Positions 1 to 5,361 of a DNA stretch of 5,361 nt are shown piece after piece. This DNA is from Candidatus Cloacimonadota bacterium. GTDB taxonomy: Bacteria; Cloacimonadota; Cloacimonadia; Cloacimonadales; TCS61. The notes beneath the pieces are model-generated. The model was not told the DNA's origin. It did no database searches and was given only the letters and a program-made list of their open reading frames with translations. The DNA lies in assembly GCA_021108055.1 (NCBI GenBank), contig JAIORR010000184.1, forward strand, positions 1-5,361. Direction: 5' to 3'. The position numbers were made by a program, and so were the translations under genes. Positions within the stretch are counted from its first letter, which is position 1. Each line of letters starts with the position of its first letter.

Positions 1-1
1 A

Positions 2-607
2 ATAATAATTCTTTCCAACAGCGAAAAAGGTGAAAAACTGCTTTCTGAAAATAAAATTGAAGATAAAAAAGATGATAAAACCTGGATTGAAAAAATTAAT
101 AAAATAAAAAAAGAAAAAGCAAAAAAAAGGCAAAACTCATTCAAAGAAATAAAAAAAATGACAGATGGATTCACAAATCTGCAGGATACTTTTGCACACT
201 GCATCGGATGTCATAATTGCGGAACTGTTTGTCCGATCTGTTATTGCCGTCAGTGCTATTTTGATTCGTCCGTTTCAAAACCGAATTCTGATATTAAATT
301 GATCCGGGCAGAAAACAAAGGTGCGCTGGCATTTCCTCTCGATCGCTTGATGTTCCATATCGGCAGAATGTCTCATATGAGTCTTTCCTGCGTTTCCTGC
401 GGATTATGTTCGGATGCTTGTCCAGTGGATATTCCCGTAGCAAATATTTTCAGTTATATGGCAAATGAAACACAGAAAACTTTCGAATATTCTGCAGGAG
501 AAAGTGTTGGTGATGCACTTCCAATGCGAGATTACAAACTTGATGAACTGGGAGAGCTTGGAAAATTAGTGAAAAGTGCTGAAGCCGGGGAGAGCGAAAA
601 TGGGTAA
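2..607 (+). CDS. FdhB/FrhB-like iron-sulfur electron-transfer subunit, C-terminal part (5' end outside window)
   Basis: The frame is open from the left edge to the TAA at 605-607, so the ATG at 158 is an internal Met and the true start lies upstream. Two cysteine clusters are visible. The first (about 200-256) reads C-x2-C-x2-C-x3-CP followed by CYC and another Cys. The second (389-421) reads C-x2-C-x2-C-x3-CP. Both fit [4Fe-4S] sites of the ferredoxin-like C-terminal domain found in F420-hydrogenase/formate-dehydrogenase beta subunits. The tail after the clusters ends in the same FxYxxG...PMxxY...E pattern as the next gene, which makes the two paralogues. The catalytic or flavin-binding N-terminal domain is not visible here. 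A very Lys/Glu-rich linker (about 38-157) precedes the clusters and is encoded by A-rich sequence with runs of 7 and 8 A. The likely role is cytoplasmic electron relay from an oxidoreductase towards the MvhD/HdrA proteins encoded downstream. The family is secure, but the exact substrate is unknown. Confidence 0.85.
   Translation: MIILSNSEKGEKLLSENKIEDKKDDKTWIEKINKIKKEKAKKRQNSFKEIKKMTDGFTNLQDTFAHCIGCHNCGTVCPICYCRQCYFDSSVSKPNSDIKLIRAENKGALAFPLDRLMFHIGRMSHMSLSCVSCGLCSDACPVDIPVANIFSYMANETQKTFEYSAGESVGDALPMRDYKLDELGELGKLVKSAEAGESENG
587..592 (+). promoter_or_regulatory. Ribosome binding site that fixes the start of the second FdhB-like gene
   Basis: GGGGAG lies 7 nt before the ATG at 600. This supports ATG 600 over the earlier in-frame GTG at 576, which would place the start upstream of this site. 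The site lies inside the end of the preceding gene, as expected for translational coupling. Confidence 0.7.
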
Positions 608-1694
608 ACTTCTTACAATAAATAAAAATCCTGAAATTGCAGTTAAAGAATTCCTGTCATTTCTCCTGGAAAAGAAGAAGGTCAGCGGAGTTTTCTCATT
701 ACGAAAAGTGAATAAGAACGGTGCTGTGGATTATGGTTTGATAACCGATAAATCTCATCTCGATGAAATTGTTCCGCTTCATCCTTTGATGCCGATCAAT
801 GCCGGACAGGTGCTTTCCCGTTTTACCCCGATAGGGAAACCAATTGCAGCAGTGATCAAGCCTTGCGAGTTTCGTGCTTTTGTCGAACTTGTAAAAAGAG
901 AGCAGGGAACATTGGATAATTTCCTGCTGATAACTTATAGCTGCAGCGGTGTTTTCCCGTTAAAAGAAAATGTTAATGGTTCTATCAATGACCAACTTAC
1001 CGGATATTGGAAAGCAACTGAAAAAGCGGATATCCCTTCAGGAATACGCCCAACCTGCCGTATTTGTGAACATTTTGCTCCGACCAATTCAGATATTCTT
1101 ATTTCTCTAATTGGAGAAGAAGATGGTAAATGCAAAATGTATCTGAATACAGAAAAAGCAAAGAAATTCGTAGATGGTTTTGAAGGAAAAATATCATCAG
1201 AAGAATTTAAAATATCCAAATTTGATTCATTGAAGGGAAAGCGACTCAAAGAAAAAGAAGAAATTTTTTCCAAAATAAACACAGAAGAAAGCGGACTCGA
1301 TGGTCTGATCGATGTTTTCGGACGATGCGTCGGCTGTCACGGATGCAATACTGTTTGCCCGATCTGCTATTGCACTCTTTGCGATTTTGAATCTGCAAAT
1401 TTTGATTATAATGTTCCGATTTTAGAACGGGAACTGGAAGAAAAAGGCGCTCTAAGATTACCACCGGATACTATTTTTTTTCATATCGGAAGGCTTTCTC
1501 ATATGAGTTTTTCTTGCGTTGGATGTGGACAATGTTCCGATGTTTGTCCGGCTAATATTCCGGTTGCTTCGGTGTTTAAAAAATCAGGTGAAAGAGTTGC
1601 AGGGATTTTTGATTATGTTCCCGGAAAAGATGTAGAAGAAGAGATTCCTATGATGATCTATAAAGAAGAAGAATTTCAGGAACTTGGAGAATAA
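600..1694 (+). CDS. FdhB/FrhB-like electron-transfer subunit (coenzyme F420 hydrogenase/dehydrogenase beta family)
   Basis: This is a complete gene of 364 residues, a usual length for the family. ATG 600 is chosen because of the Shine-Dalgarno sequence at 587-592. It overlaps the preceding gene by 8 nt, which indicates one operon. The N-terminal part carries Cys89 (in KPCEFRAF), Cys115 and the pair Cys153/Cys156 (CRIC). These resemble the Cys pattern of the FrhB/FdhB flavin- and cluster-binding region. The C-terminal part carries ferredoxin-like motifs: Cys243, 246, 249 and 253 (followed by Pro), then Cys256, 258 and 261, and a second set Cys306, 309, 312 and 316 (followed by Pro). No signal peptide or membrane segment is seen, so the protein is cytoplasmic. 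In methanogens, FdhB binds FAD, reacts with F420 and hands electrons to the Hdr complex through MvhD. The neighbouring mvhD and hdrA genes suggest the same relay role here. Whether this protein uses F420, NAD(P) or only a partner dehydrogenase cannot be told. The tandem paralogue upstream suggests two non-equivalent subunits. Confidence 0.87.
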   Translation: MGKLLTINKNPEIAVKEFLSFLLEKKKVSGVFSLRKVNKNGAVDYGLITDKSHLDEIVPLHPLMPINAGQVLSRFTPIGKPIAAVIKPCEFRAFVELVKREQGTLDNFLLITYSCSGVFPLKENVNGSINDQLTGYWKATEKADIPSGIRPTCRICEHFAPTNSDILISLIGEEDGKCKMYLNTEKAKKFVDGFEGKISSEEFKISKFDSLKGKRLKEKEEIFSKINTEESGLDGLIDVFGRCVGCHGCNTVCPICYCTLCDFESANFDYNVPILERELEEKGALRLPPDTIFFHIGRLSHMSFSCVGCGQCSDVCPANIPVASVFKKSGERVAGIFDYVPGKDVEEEIPMMIYKEEEFQELGE

Positions 1695-1701
1695 ATTATG
1701 A
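1685..1701 (+). repeat. 17-bp direct repeat, copy 1 (stop of fdhB-like gene plus relic RBS/ATG)
   Basis: TGGAGAATAAATTATGA occurs here and again, identical, at 1850-1866. This copy spans the last codons and TAA stop of the upstream gene and then an ATG at 1698. The start signal is the same as the one used by mvhD 165 nt further on. Its ATG opens only a 27-codon frame ending at 1781. I read this copy as the original gene junction. Confidence 0.9.
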
Positions 1702-1761
1702 GAATTGAATATTTAATATTGAAGATTGAAAATTTAGCTCCGTGCTCTGTAGTTAAAAGAG

Positions 1762-1792
1762 TCAGTGTTAAATCAGTGTAAGTCTGTGGTTA
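1762..1792 (+). repeat. Degenerate 10-11-bp tandem repeat, three units
   Basis: The units TCAGTGTTAAA (1762-1772), TCAGTGTAAG (1773-1782) and TCTGTGGTTA (1783-1792) follow each other directly. The first two share TCAGTGT exactly, and the third is diverged. Confidence 0.55.
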
Positions 1793-1802
1793 TTTTTTAT
1801 TC

Positions 1803-1832
1803 ATTCGCGTTTATTAGCGTTTATTCGCGGTT
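1803..1832 (+). repeat. 10-bp tandem repeat, three units
   Basis: The units ATTCGCGTTT (1803-1812), ATTAGCGTTT (1813-1822) and ATTCGCGGTT (1823-1832) are contiguous and differ from one another at one to three positions. The 10-bp period is about one helical turn. Confidence 0.8.
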
Positions 1833-1849
1833 CCAAAGTATATTAAGCC

Positions 1850-1866
1850 TGGAGAATAAATTATGA
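1850..1866 (+). repeat. 17-bp direct repeat, copy 2 (RBS and start codon of mvhD)
   Basis: This is identical to 1685-1701. It supplies GGAGA at 1851-1855, 7 nt before the mvhD ATG at 1863. Because of the duplication, mvhD keeps a good start signal even though the spacer separates it from the upstream gene. Confidence 0.9.
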
Positions 1867-2288
1867 AAAAAAAGTTCTCACCAAAAATTATTAGTTTTCT
1901 TTGTAAATGGTGTTCCTATACAGGAGCAGACCTGGCAGGAATAAACAGATTGCAGTATCCCATTGCTATCCTTCCGATAAAAGTTATGTGTTCCAGCAGG
2001 ATCGACCCTGTTTTCCTGATAAAATCATATTTGCGAGGAGCAGACGGCGTTCTGGTGGGTGGCTGACATCCCGGAGATTGTCATTACCAGGTTGGTAATT
2101 ATCACACCAGAAGAAGAATTGCAATAGTAAAAGAAATTTTCAAATCTTTGGGTTTGGAAGATGAAAGAATTCGACTTACCTGGATCTCTGCATCGGAAGG
2201 TCAGAAATTTGCCCGGGTGGGAAATGAATATACACAGCAAATTGGTAAAATGGGTGAGAATCCAACAAAGAAAAGGATTTTTTTATAG
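1863..2288 (+). CDS. mvhD: MvhD-like [2Fe-2S] electron-transfer subunit, selenoprotein (in-frame TGA at 2064-2066 read as Sec)
   Basis: MvhD (also FlpD/VhuD) is the small iron-sulfur protein that carries electrons from a hydrogenase or formate dehydrogenase to HdrA. The frame from ATG 1863 to TAG 2286-2288 gives 141 residues, the usual family length, if the TGA at codon 68 is read through. Family motifs lie on both sides of the TGA. Before it are FLCKWCSYTGADLAG (Cys14, Cys17), VMCSSRIDP (Cys43) and GADGVLVGG. After it are HPGDCHY (Cys73), a GNY..RRR stretch, and WISASEGQKFA. The TGA falls exactly on the first Cys of the conserved GGCHPGDCHY motif. Methanococcal VhuD and some bacterial homologues are known selenoproteins, and a hairpin suited to bacterial Sec insertion follows directly. 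The start is supported by GGAGA at 1851-1855. The gene lies 18 nt before hdrA, its expected partner. A nonsense mutation is the alternative, but the undamaged downstream half makes that unlikely. Confidence 0.88.
2067..2106 (+). promoter_or_regulatory. Bacterial SECIS-like hairpin directing Sec insertion at the TGA 2064-2066
   Basis: Directly after the TGA, ATTACCA (2083-2089) pairs perfectly with TGGTAAT (2093-2099) around a GGT loop (2090-2092). A TGT/ACA pairing (2079-2081 with 2104-2106) can extend the stem across an internal loop. The first loop G is 24 nt after the TGA, within the spacing described for bacterial SECIS elements. The AGGTT apex resembles the AGGTCT apex of the E. coli fdhF element, where G and U of the loop contact SelB. 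The fold was made by eye, and no energy was calculated. Confidence 0.7.
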
Positions 2289-2295
2289 TATAATT

Positions 2296-2301
2296 AAGGA
2301 A
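2296..2301 (+). promoter_or_regulatory. Ribosome binding site of the fused hdrA
   Basis: AAGGAA lies 5 nt before the ATG at 2307 and supports this start. The mvhD stop is only 18 nt before the ATG, with no terminator-like hairpin between, so the two genes are probably co-transcribed. Confidence 0.6.
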
Positions 2302-2306
2302 ATTTT

Positions 2307-5300
2307 ATGAGTTCAAAAAGTAAATCTGTAATGATTATCGGGGCAGGAATTGCCGGAATTCAGGCATCTCTCGATCTTGCTGAAATGGGAATTAAAGTTC
2401 ATTTGATTGAAGGTACTTCATCGATCGGTGGAAGAATGCCGCAATTGGATAAAACATTTCCTACGAATGACTGCTCGATGTGTATTCTTGCACCAAAAAT
2501 GAGCGAATGTGCCAGACATCCGAATATTCAAATTCACATTAAAACAAAAGTGGAATCTGTTACGGGAGATCCCGGGAATTTTATTGCAGAAGTAATTGAA
2601 GAAGCAAAATACGTTGATGCTGTGAAATGTGTTGCCTGCGGACTTTGCGAAGAAAAATGCCCTGTGAAAGTAGATGATGAATTTGATGTGCAGCTTCGCA
2701 AAAGAGGTGCAATTTCCAGGTATTTCCTGCAAAGTATTCCATCCGAATATACGATAGATAAAGAAAAATGCCTTTGCCTTACAAAAGGTGTTTGTCGACT
2801 TTGCGAAAAAGTGTGTCCTGCAGATGCAATCAATTTTGATGATAAAGATAAAAAGATAAAATTGAAAGTCGGAGCAGTGATCGTGGCAACAGGAATAGAT
2901 GCATTCAATCCGATCGGGTTCGGACATTTTGGTTACAAAAGATATAAGAATGTTGTTACATCTCTGGAATTTGAAAGAATGCTTTCTGCTTCCGGACCTT
3001 TTGGTGGTCACGTTGTTCGAGCTTCCGATAATATCGAGCCGAAAAGTATTGCTTTCATTCAATGCGTTGGTTCGCGAGATGAAAGTATCGATCGCAATTA
3101 CTGTTCATCTGCCTGCTGTATGTTCGCCATCAAACAAGCGATCATTGCCAAAGAGCATATGAAAAGTTTGAATCCGGCACTGTTCTATATGGATATCAGA
3201 GCGTTCGGCAAAGATTTCGATAAATATTACGAGCAAGCTAAAGGTAAATATGGCGTTGATTTTATAAAATCTAAAGTTTCAGATATTTCCGAAACAGACA
3301 AAGGAAATTTGAAATTACGATACGTTCTGGAAAATGGAGATATTCAATTTAAAGAATTTGATATGGTCGTTCTTTCCATTGGATTGGAACCGCGAAAAAA
3401 CATTCGGGAATTAGCCGGAAAACTGGATATTAAACTCAATGAATACGGATTCTGCCGTTCAGATGCTTTTACTCCACTTAAAACAAATAGAGAAGGAATT
3501 TTTGTTTGCGGCGCATCAAATGGTCCAAAAGATATTCCCGAATCTGTTGTATCGGCTTCCGGGGCAGTTGCGGAAGCTGCCAAATATCTTAAATTGGAAA
3601 GACAGGAACTGCAGGAAAAGAAAGTAGTAGAAAAAGAAGTTTTTGGAGAACGACCTCGAGTGGGAGTTTTTGTGTGTCATTGCGGTATTAACATTGCCGG
3701 AGTTGTGGATGTGAAAGATGTAGCTGAAAATGCCAAAAATATCGCAAATGTGGAACACTCGGAAGACCTGATGTATGCTTGTTCGCAGGATTGTATGAAC
3801 ACTATCAAAGAGCGGATCGAAGAGCATAATCTCAATCGAATTGTAGTTGCAGCCTGTACTCCTCGAACCCACGAACCGCTTTTCAGGGAAACTATCAGCG
3901 AAGCAGGTTTGAATCCATATCTTTTTGAGATGGCAAATATTCGTGACCAATGTTCCTGGGCACATATGAACGAACCGGAACTTGCCACAGAAAAATCTAA
4001 AGACCTGGTAAGTATGGGAGTTGCAAAAGCTCGCGATCTGATGCCGCTGAAAAGACTTCCCATCGATATAAATCCCAAATCACTGGTCATTGGTGGTGGA
4101 CTGGCAGGAATGACAGCAGCACAATCTTTAGCAGTTGCAGGTTACGAAGTATTCCTGATAGAAAGAGAAAAAGAACTCGGAGGAAATTTACAACATATCT
4201 ACTTCAATTTTGGTAAAGACCCGCAAAAATTACTCCGGGATACAATCGAAGAAATTTCCAAAAATAAACTTATTCATATTTATAAGAATTCTGATATTAA
4301 AAAAATAGACGGTTATGTTGGCAATTTCACAACAACTTTTGCAAATAAAAATACAGGAAAGGAAAAACAATTCGAACACGGTGTGGTTATCATTGCAACA
4401 GGTGCGGAAGAGCACAAAACAGAGGAATATCTTTATGGAAAATCACATCGCATCGTTACGCTGGTTGAGTTCGAGGAAATGCTTTATGAAAAGAAATTCC
4501 CCGGAAGAAAACCAAAGAATGTGGTTATGATCCAATGCGTTGGTTCTCGTGAAGAAGGTAAAATGTATTGCAGCCGGGTTTGCTGTACAAAAGCTGTAAA
4601 AAATGCTCTTGAACTGAAAAAAATAGTTCCCAAAGCGAATATTTACATTGTGAATCGTGACGTTAGAACTTACGGTTTCAGAGAAAAATATTATACGGAA
4701 CTGCGGGACAAAGGAACAATGTTCGTTAATTACGAACCAGAAAATAAACCGCAGGTTAAATTTGTGGATGAATTGGATCCGGATAGCAAGATCAATGTCA
4801 CTGTTTTCGATCCTATTATGGATAAAGAAGTGGTTGTAACTGCAGATTTGCTGGTGCTTTCTGTGGCAATTGATGCTCGCAAGGAAAACATAGAACTTGG
4901 AAAAATGCTGAAAGTTCCATTGAACGAAGATGGAATGTTTATGGAAGCTCACGTGAAATTGCGTCCTGTGGATTTTGCAACCGATGGTATTTTTGTTGCC
5001 GGACTCGCACATAATCCGAAAGATATGGATGAAAGCATAATGCAGGCAAAAGCAGCAGCAAGCAGAGCTCTTACTTTTATTACCAAGAAATCGATCTTGG
5101 CAGAAGGAACAATTACGGAAGTGAACGAAGATAGATGTTCCGGCTGCGGTTATTGTGAAATAATTTGTGCTTATAAAGCGATCGAAGTAGATAAAGAAAA
5201 AGAAATTGCAGTTGTGAACGAAGCACTTTGTAAAGGTTGCGGAGCCTGCGTTGCTTCGTGTAGATGCGGAGCGCTCGATCTTCGTGGATTTAGTAATGAA

Positions 5301-5354
5301 CAGCTTTTTGATTCATTTGAAGCTTTGGATCTGGTGGATGTTTTGGGTGAATAA
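2307..5354 (+). CDS. hdrA: Fused double HdrA: FAD/iron-sulfur electron-bifurcating subunit (heterodisulfide reductase subunit A family)
   Basis: HdrA carries the FAD that splits or merges electron pairs in Hdr complexes. Here two HdrA-like halves form one 1015-residue chain, against roughly 650 for methanogen HdrA. The N half has a GAGIAG FAD site (12-17), the DCSMC motif (Cys56, Cys59), an inserted two-cluster ferredoxin (Cys108, 111, 114, 118; Cys155/157, 163, 166, 170), an ATG motif (194-196) and the unusual cluster motif C-x12-C-x3-CC (Cys253, 266, 270, 271). The C half starts with the HdrA N-terminal domain (Cys457, 459, 492, 496, 517, 549), then a GGGLAG FAD site (596-601), C-x10-C-x3-CC (Cys744, 755, 759, 760) and a C-terminal two-cluster ferredoxin (Cys944, 947, 950, 954; Cys975, 978, 981, 985). 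The C half lacks the CxxC and the inserted ferredoxin. No membrane segment is seen, so it is cytoplasmic. BamE of the class II benzoyl-CoA reductase complex is a similar large HdrA-like protein, but nothing here points to aromatic degradation. MvhD, encoded just upstream, is the probable electron donor. Confidence 0.93.
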   Translation: MSSKSKSVMIIGAGIAGIQASLDLAEMGIKVHLIEGTSSIGGRMPQLDKTFPTNDCSMCILAPKMSECARHPNIQIHIKTKVESVTGDPGNFIAEVIEEAKYVDAVKCVACGLCEEKCPVKVDDEFDVQLRKRGAISRYFLQSIPSEYTIDKEKCLCLTKGVCRLCEKVCPADAINFDDKDKKIKLKVGAVIVATGIDAFNPIGFGHFGYKRYKNVVTSLEFERMLSASGPFGGHVVRASDNIEPKSIAFIQCVGSRDESIDRNYCSSACCMFAIKQAIIAKEHMKSLNPALFYMDIRAFGKDFDKYYEQAKGKYGVDFIKSKVSDISETDKGNLKLRYVLENGDIQFKEFDMVVLSIGLEPRKNIRELAGKLDIKLNEYGFCRSDAFTPLKTNREGIFVCGASNGPKDIPESVVSASGAVAEAAKYLKLERQELQEKKVVEKEVFGERPRVGVFVCHCGINIAGVVDVKDVAENAKNIANVEHSEDLMYACSQDCMNTIKERIEEHNLNRIVVAACTPRTHEPLFRETISEAGLNPYLFEMANIRDQCSWAHMNEPELATEKSKDLVSMGVAKARDLMPLKRLPIDINPKSLVIGGGLAGMTAAQSLAVAGYEVFLIEREKELGGNLQHIYFNFGKDPQKLLRDTIEEISKNKLIHIYKNSDIKKIDGYVGNFTTTFANKNTGKEKQFEHGVVIIATGAEEHKTEEYLYGKSHRIVTLVEFEEMLYEKKFPGRKPKNVVMIQCVGSREEGKMYCSRVCCTKAVKNALELKKIVPKANIYIVNRDVRTYGFREKYYTELRDKGTMFVNYEPENKPQVKFVDELDPDSKINVTVFDPIMDKEVVVTADLLVLSVAIDARKENIELGKMLKVPLNEDGMFMEAHVKLRPVDFATDGIFVAGLAHNPKDMDESIMQAKAAASRALTFITKKSILAEGTITEVNEDRCSGCGYCEIICAYKAIEVDKEKEIAVVNEALCKGCGACVASCRCGALDLRGFSNEQLFDSFEALDLVDVLGE

Positions 5355-5361
5355 TTAGCAA

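Larger units (their letters stand above)
1702..1849. repeat. Composite intergenic repeat element made of short degenerate units
   Basis: The 148 nt between the two 17-bp direct repeats code for nothing recognisable. They consist of three tracts: AT-rich ATTGAA-type words (about 1704-1733), three units of a TCAGTGT-type 10-11-mer (1762-1792) and three units of an ATTCGCGTTT-type 10-mer (1803-1832). The flanking duplication suggests insertion between the fdhB-like gene and mvhD. From memory this resembles dispersed intergenic repeats in AT-rich environmental bacteria, but I have not compared it with any database. No transposase, strong terminator hairpin or convincing promoter is visible in it. 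Confidence 0.6.

Noticed and set aside
576..599. GTG at 576 as the start of the second FdhB-like gene
   Set aside because: The Shine-Dalgarno sequence at 587-592 lies downstream of it and is well placed for ATG 600.
158..607. ATG at 158 as the start of a complete 149-residue gene
   Set aside because: The same frame is open to the left edge, there is no clear ribosome binding site, and the paralogue at 600-1694 has a long N-terminal domain before the matching point.
1702..1849. CRISPR array from the regular short repeats
   Set aside because: The units are 10-11 bp, directly adjacent and degenerate, with no spacers between them.
1695..1862. A promoter or terminator in the mvhD spacer
   Set aside because: The AT-rich words resemble -10/-35 boxes only weakly, and I found no stable hairpin followed by a T run. 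A promoter cannot be ruled out but is not supported.
1863..2066. A 67-residue truncated protein or a pseudogene ending at TGA 2064
   Set aside because: MvhD motifs continue in frame after the TGA to a normal family length, the TGA replaces a conserved Cys, and a SECIS-like hairpin follows.
2064..2066. General reassignment of TGA to Gly or Trp in this organism
   Set aside because: This is the only in-frame TGA in the four genes. Gly is encoded by GGN and Trp by TGG throughout, and the position is a Cys/Sec site.
2418..3062. Long minus-strand open frames inside the hdrA gene (also 3516-3965 and 4443-5012)
   Set aside because: They lie opposite a clear HdrA coding sequence, show no domain motifs and have low-complexity composition typical of shadow frames.

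Overview
The window is AT-rich (about 40% GC by eye) bacterial DNA. It carries one co-directional plus-strand cluster of electron-transfer genes from the heterodisulfide-reductase (Hdr) / F420-hydrogenase superfamily. Gene content points to a strict anaerobe that uses flavin-based electron bifurcation or confurcation and makes selenocysteine. AT-rich, Lys/Glu-heavy coding and the style of the intergenic repeat remind me of candidate phyla such as Cloacimonadota, or of anaerobic Desulfobacterota. That taxonomic guess is weak and has not been checked.

Layout: (1) positions 2-607 hold the 3' part of an FdhB/FrhB-like iron-sulfur protein gene, whose reading frame runs off the left edge. (2) Positions 600-1694 hold a complete second FdhB/FrhB-like gene that overlaps the first by 8 nt. 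It is clearly a paralogue, so this is a tandem pair. (3) Positions 1695-1862 are a 168-nt spacer with a composite, short-period repeat element between two exact 17-bp direct repeats. Each copy holds a ribosome binding site and an ATG. (4) Positions 1863-2288 hold an mvhD-like gene read through an in-frame TGA at 2064-2066. The TGA sits exactly where the family has a conserved cysteine, and a SECIS-like hairpin follows it. This is very probably a selenoprotein of 141 residues that conventional gene calling would cut to 67 residues and leave the rest unannotated. (5) Positions 2307-5354 hold a 1015-residue fused, double HdrA. Only 7 nt follow its stop.

How the genes fit together: in methanogens, FdhB (of formate dehydrogenase) or the MvhAG hydrogenase passes electrons through the small [2Fe-2S] protein MvhD to the bifurcating FAD of HdrA. 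The same chain, FdhB-like then MvhD then HdrA, is laid out here in gene order. The catalytic oxidoreductase that would feed it (for example a formate dehydrogenase alpha subunit) and any HdrB/HdrC-type acceptor subunits are not in the window and would have to lie outside it. The fused HdrA holds two non-identical halves that together carry about one full set of HdrA cofactor motifs, so it may act as a single-chain, asymmetric version of the HdrA dimer. The direction of electron flow and the substrates cannot be read from this sequence.

The points most worth a second look are the selenocysteine MvhD with its SECIS element, the repeat insertion that duplicated the mvhD start region, and the asymmetric fused HdrA. 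I found no convincing minus-strand genes, RNA genes, CRISPR arrays or transposase genes.
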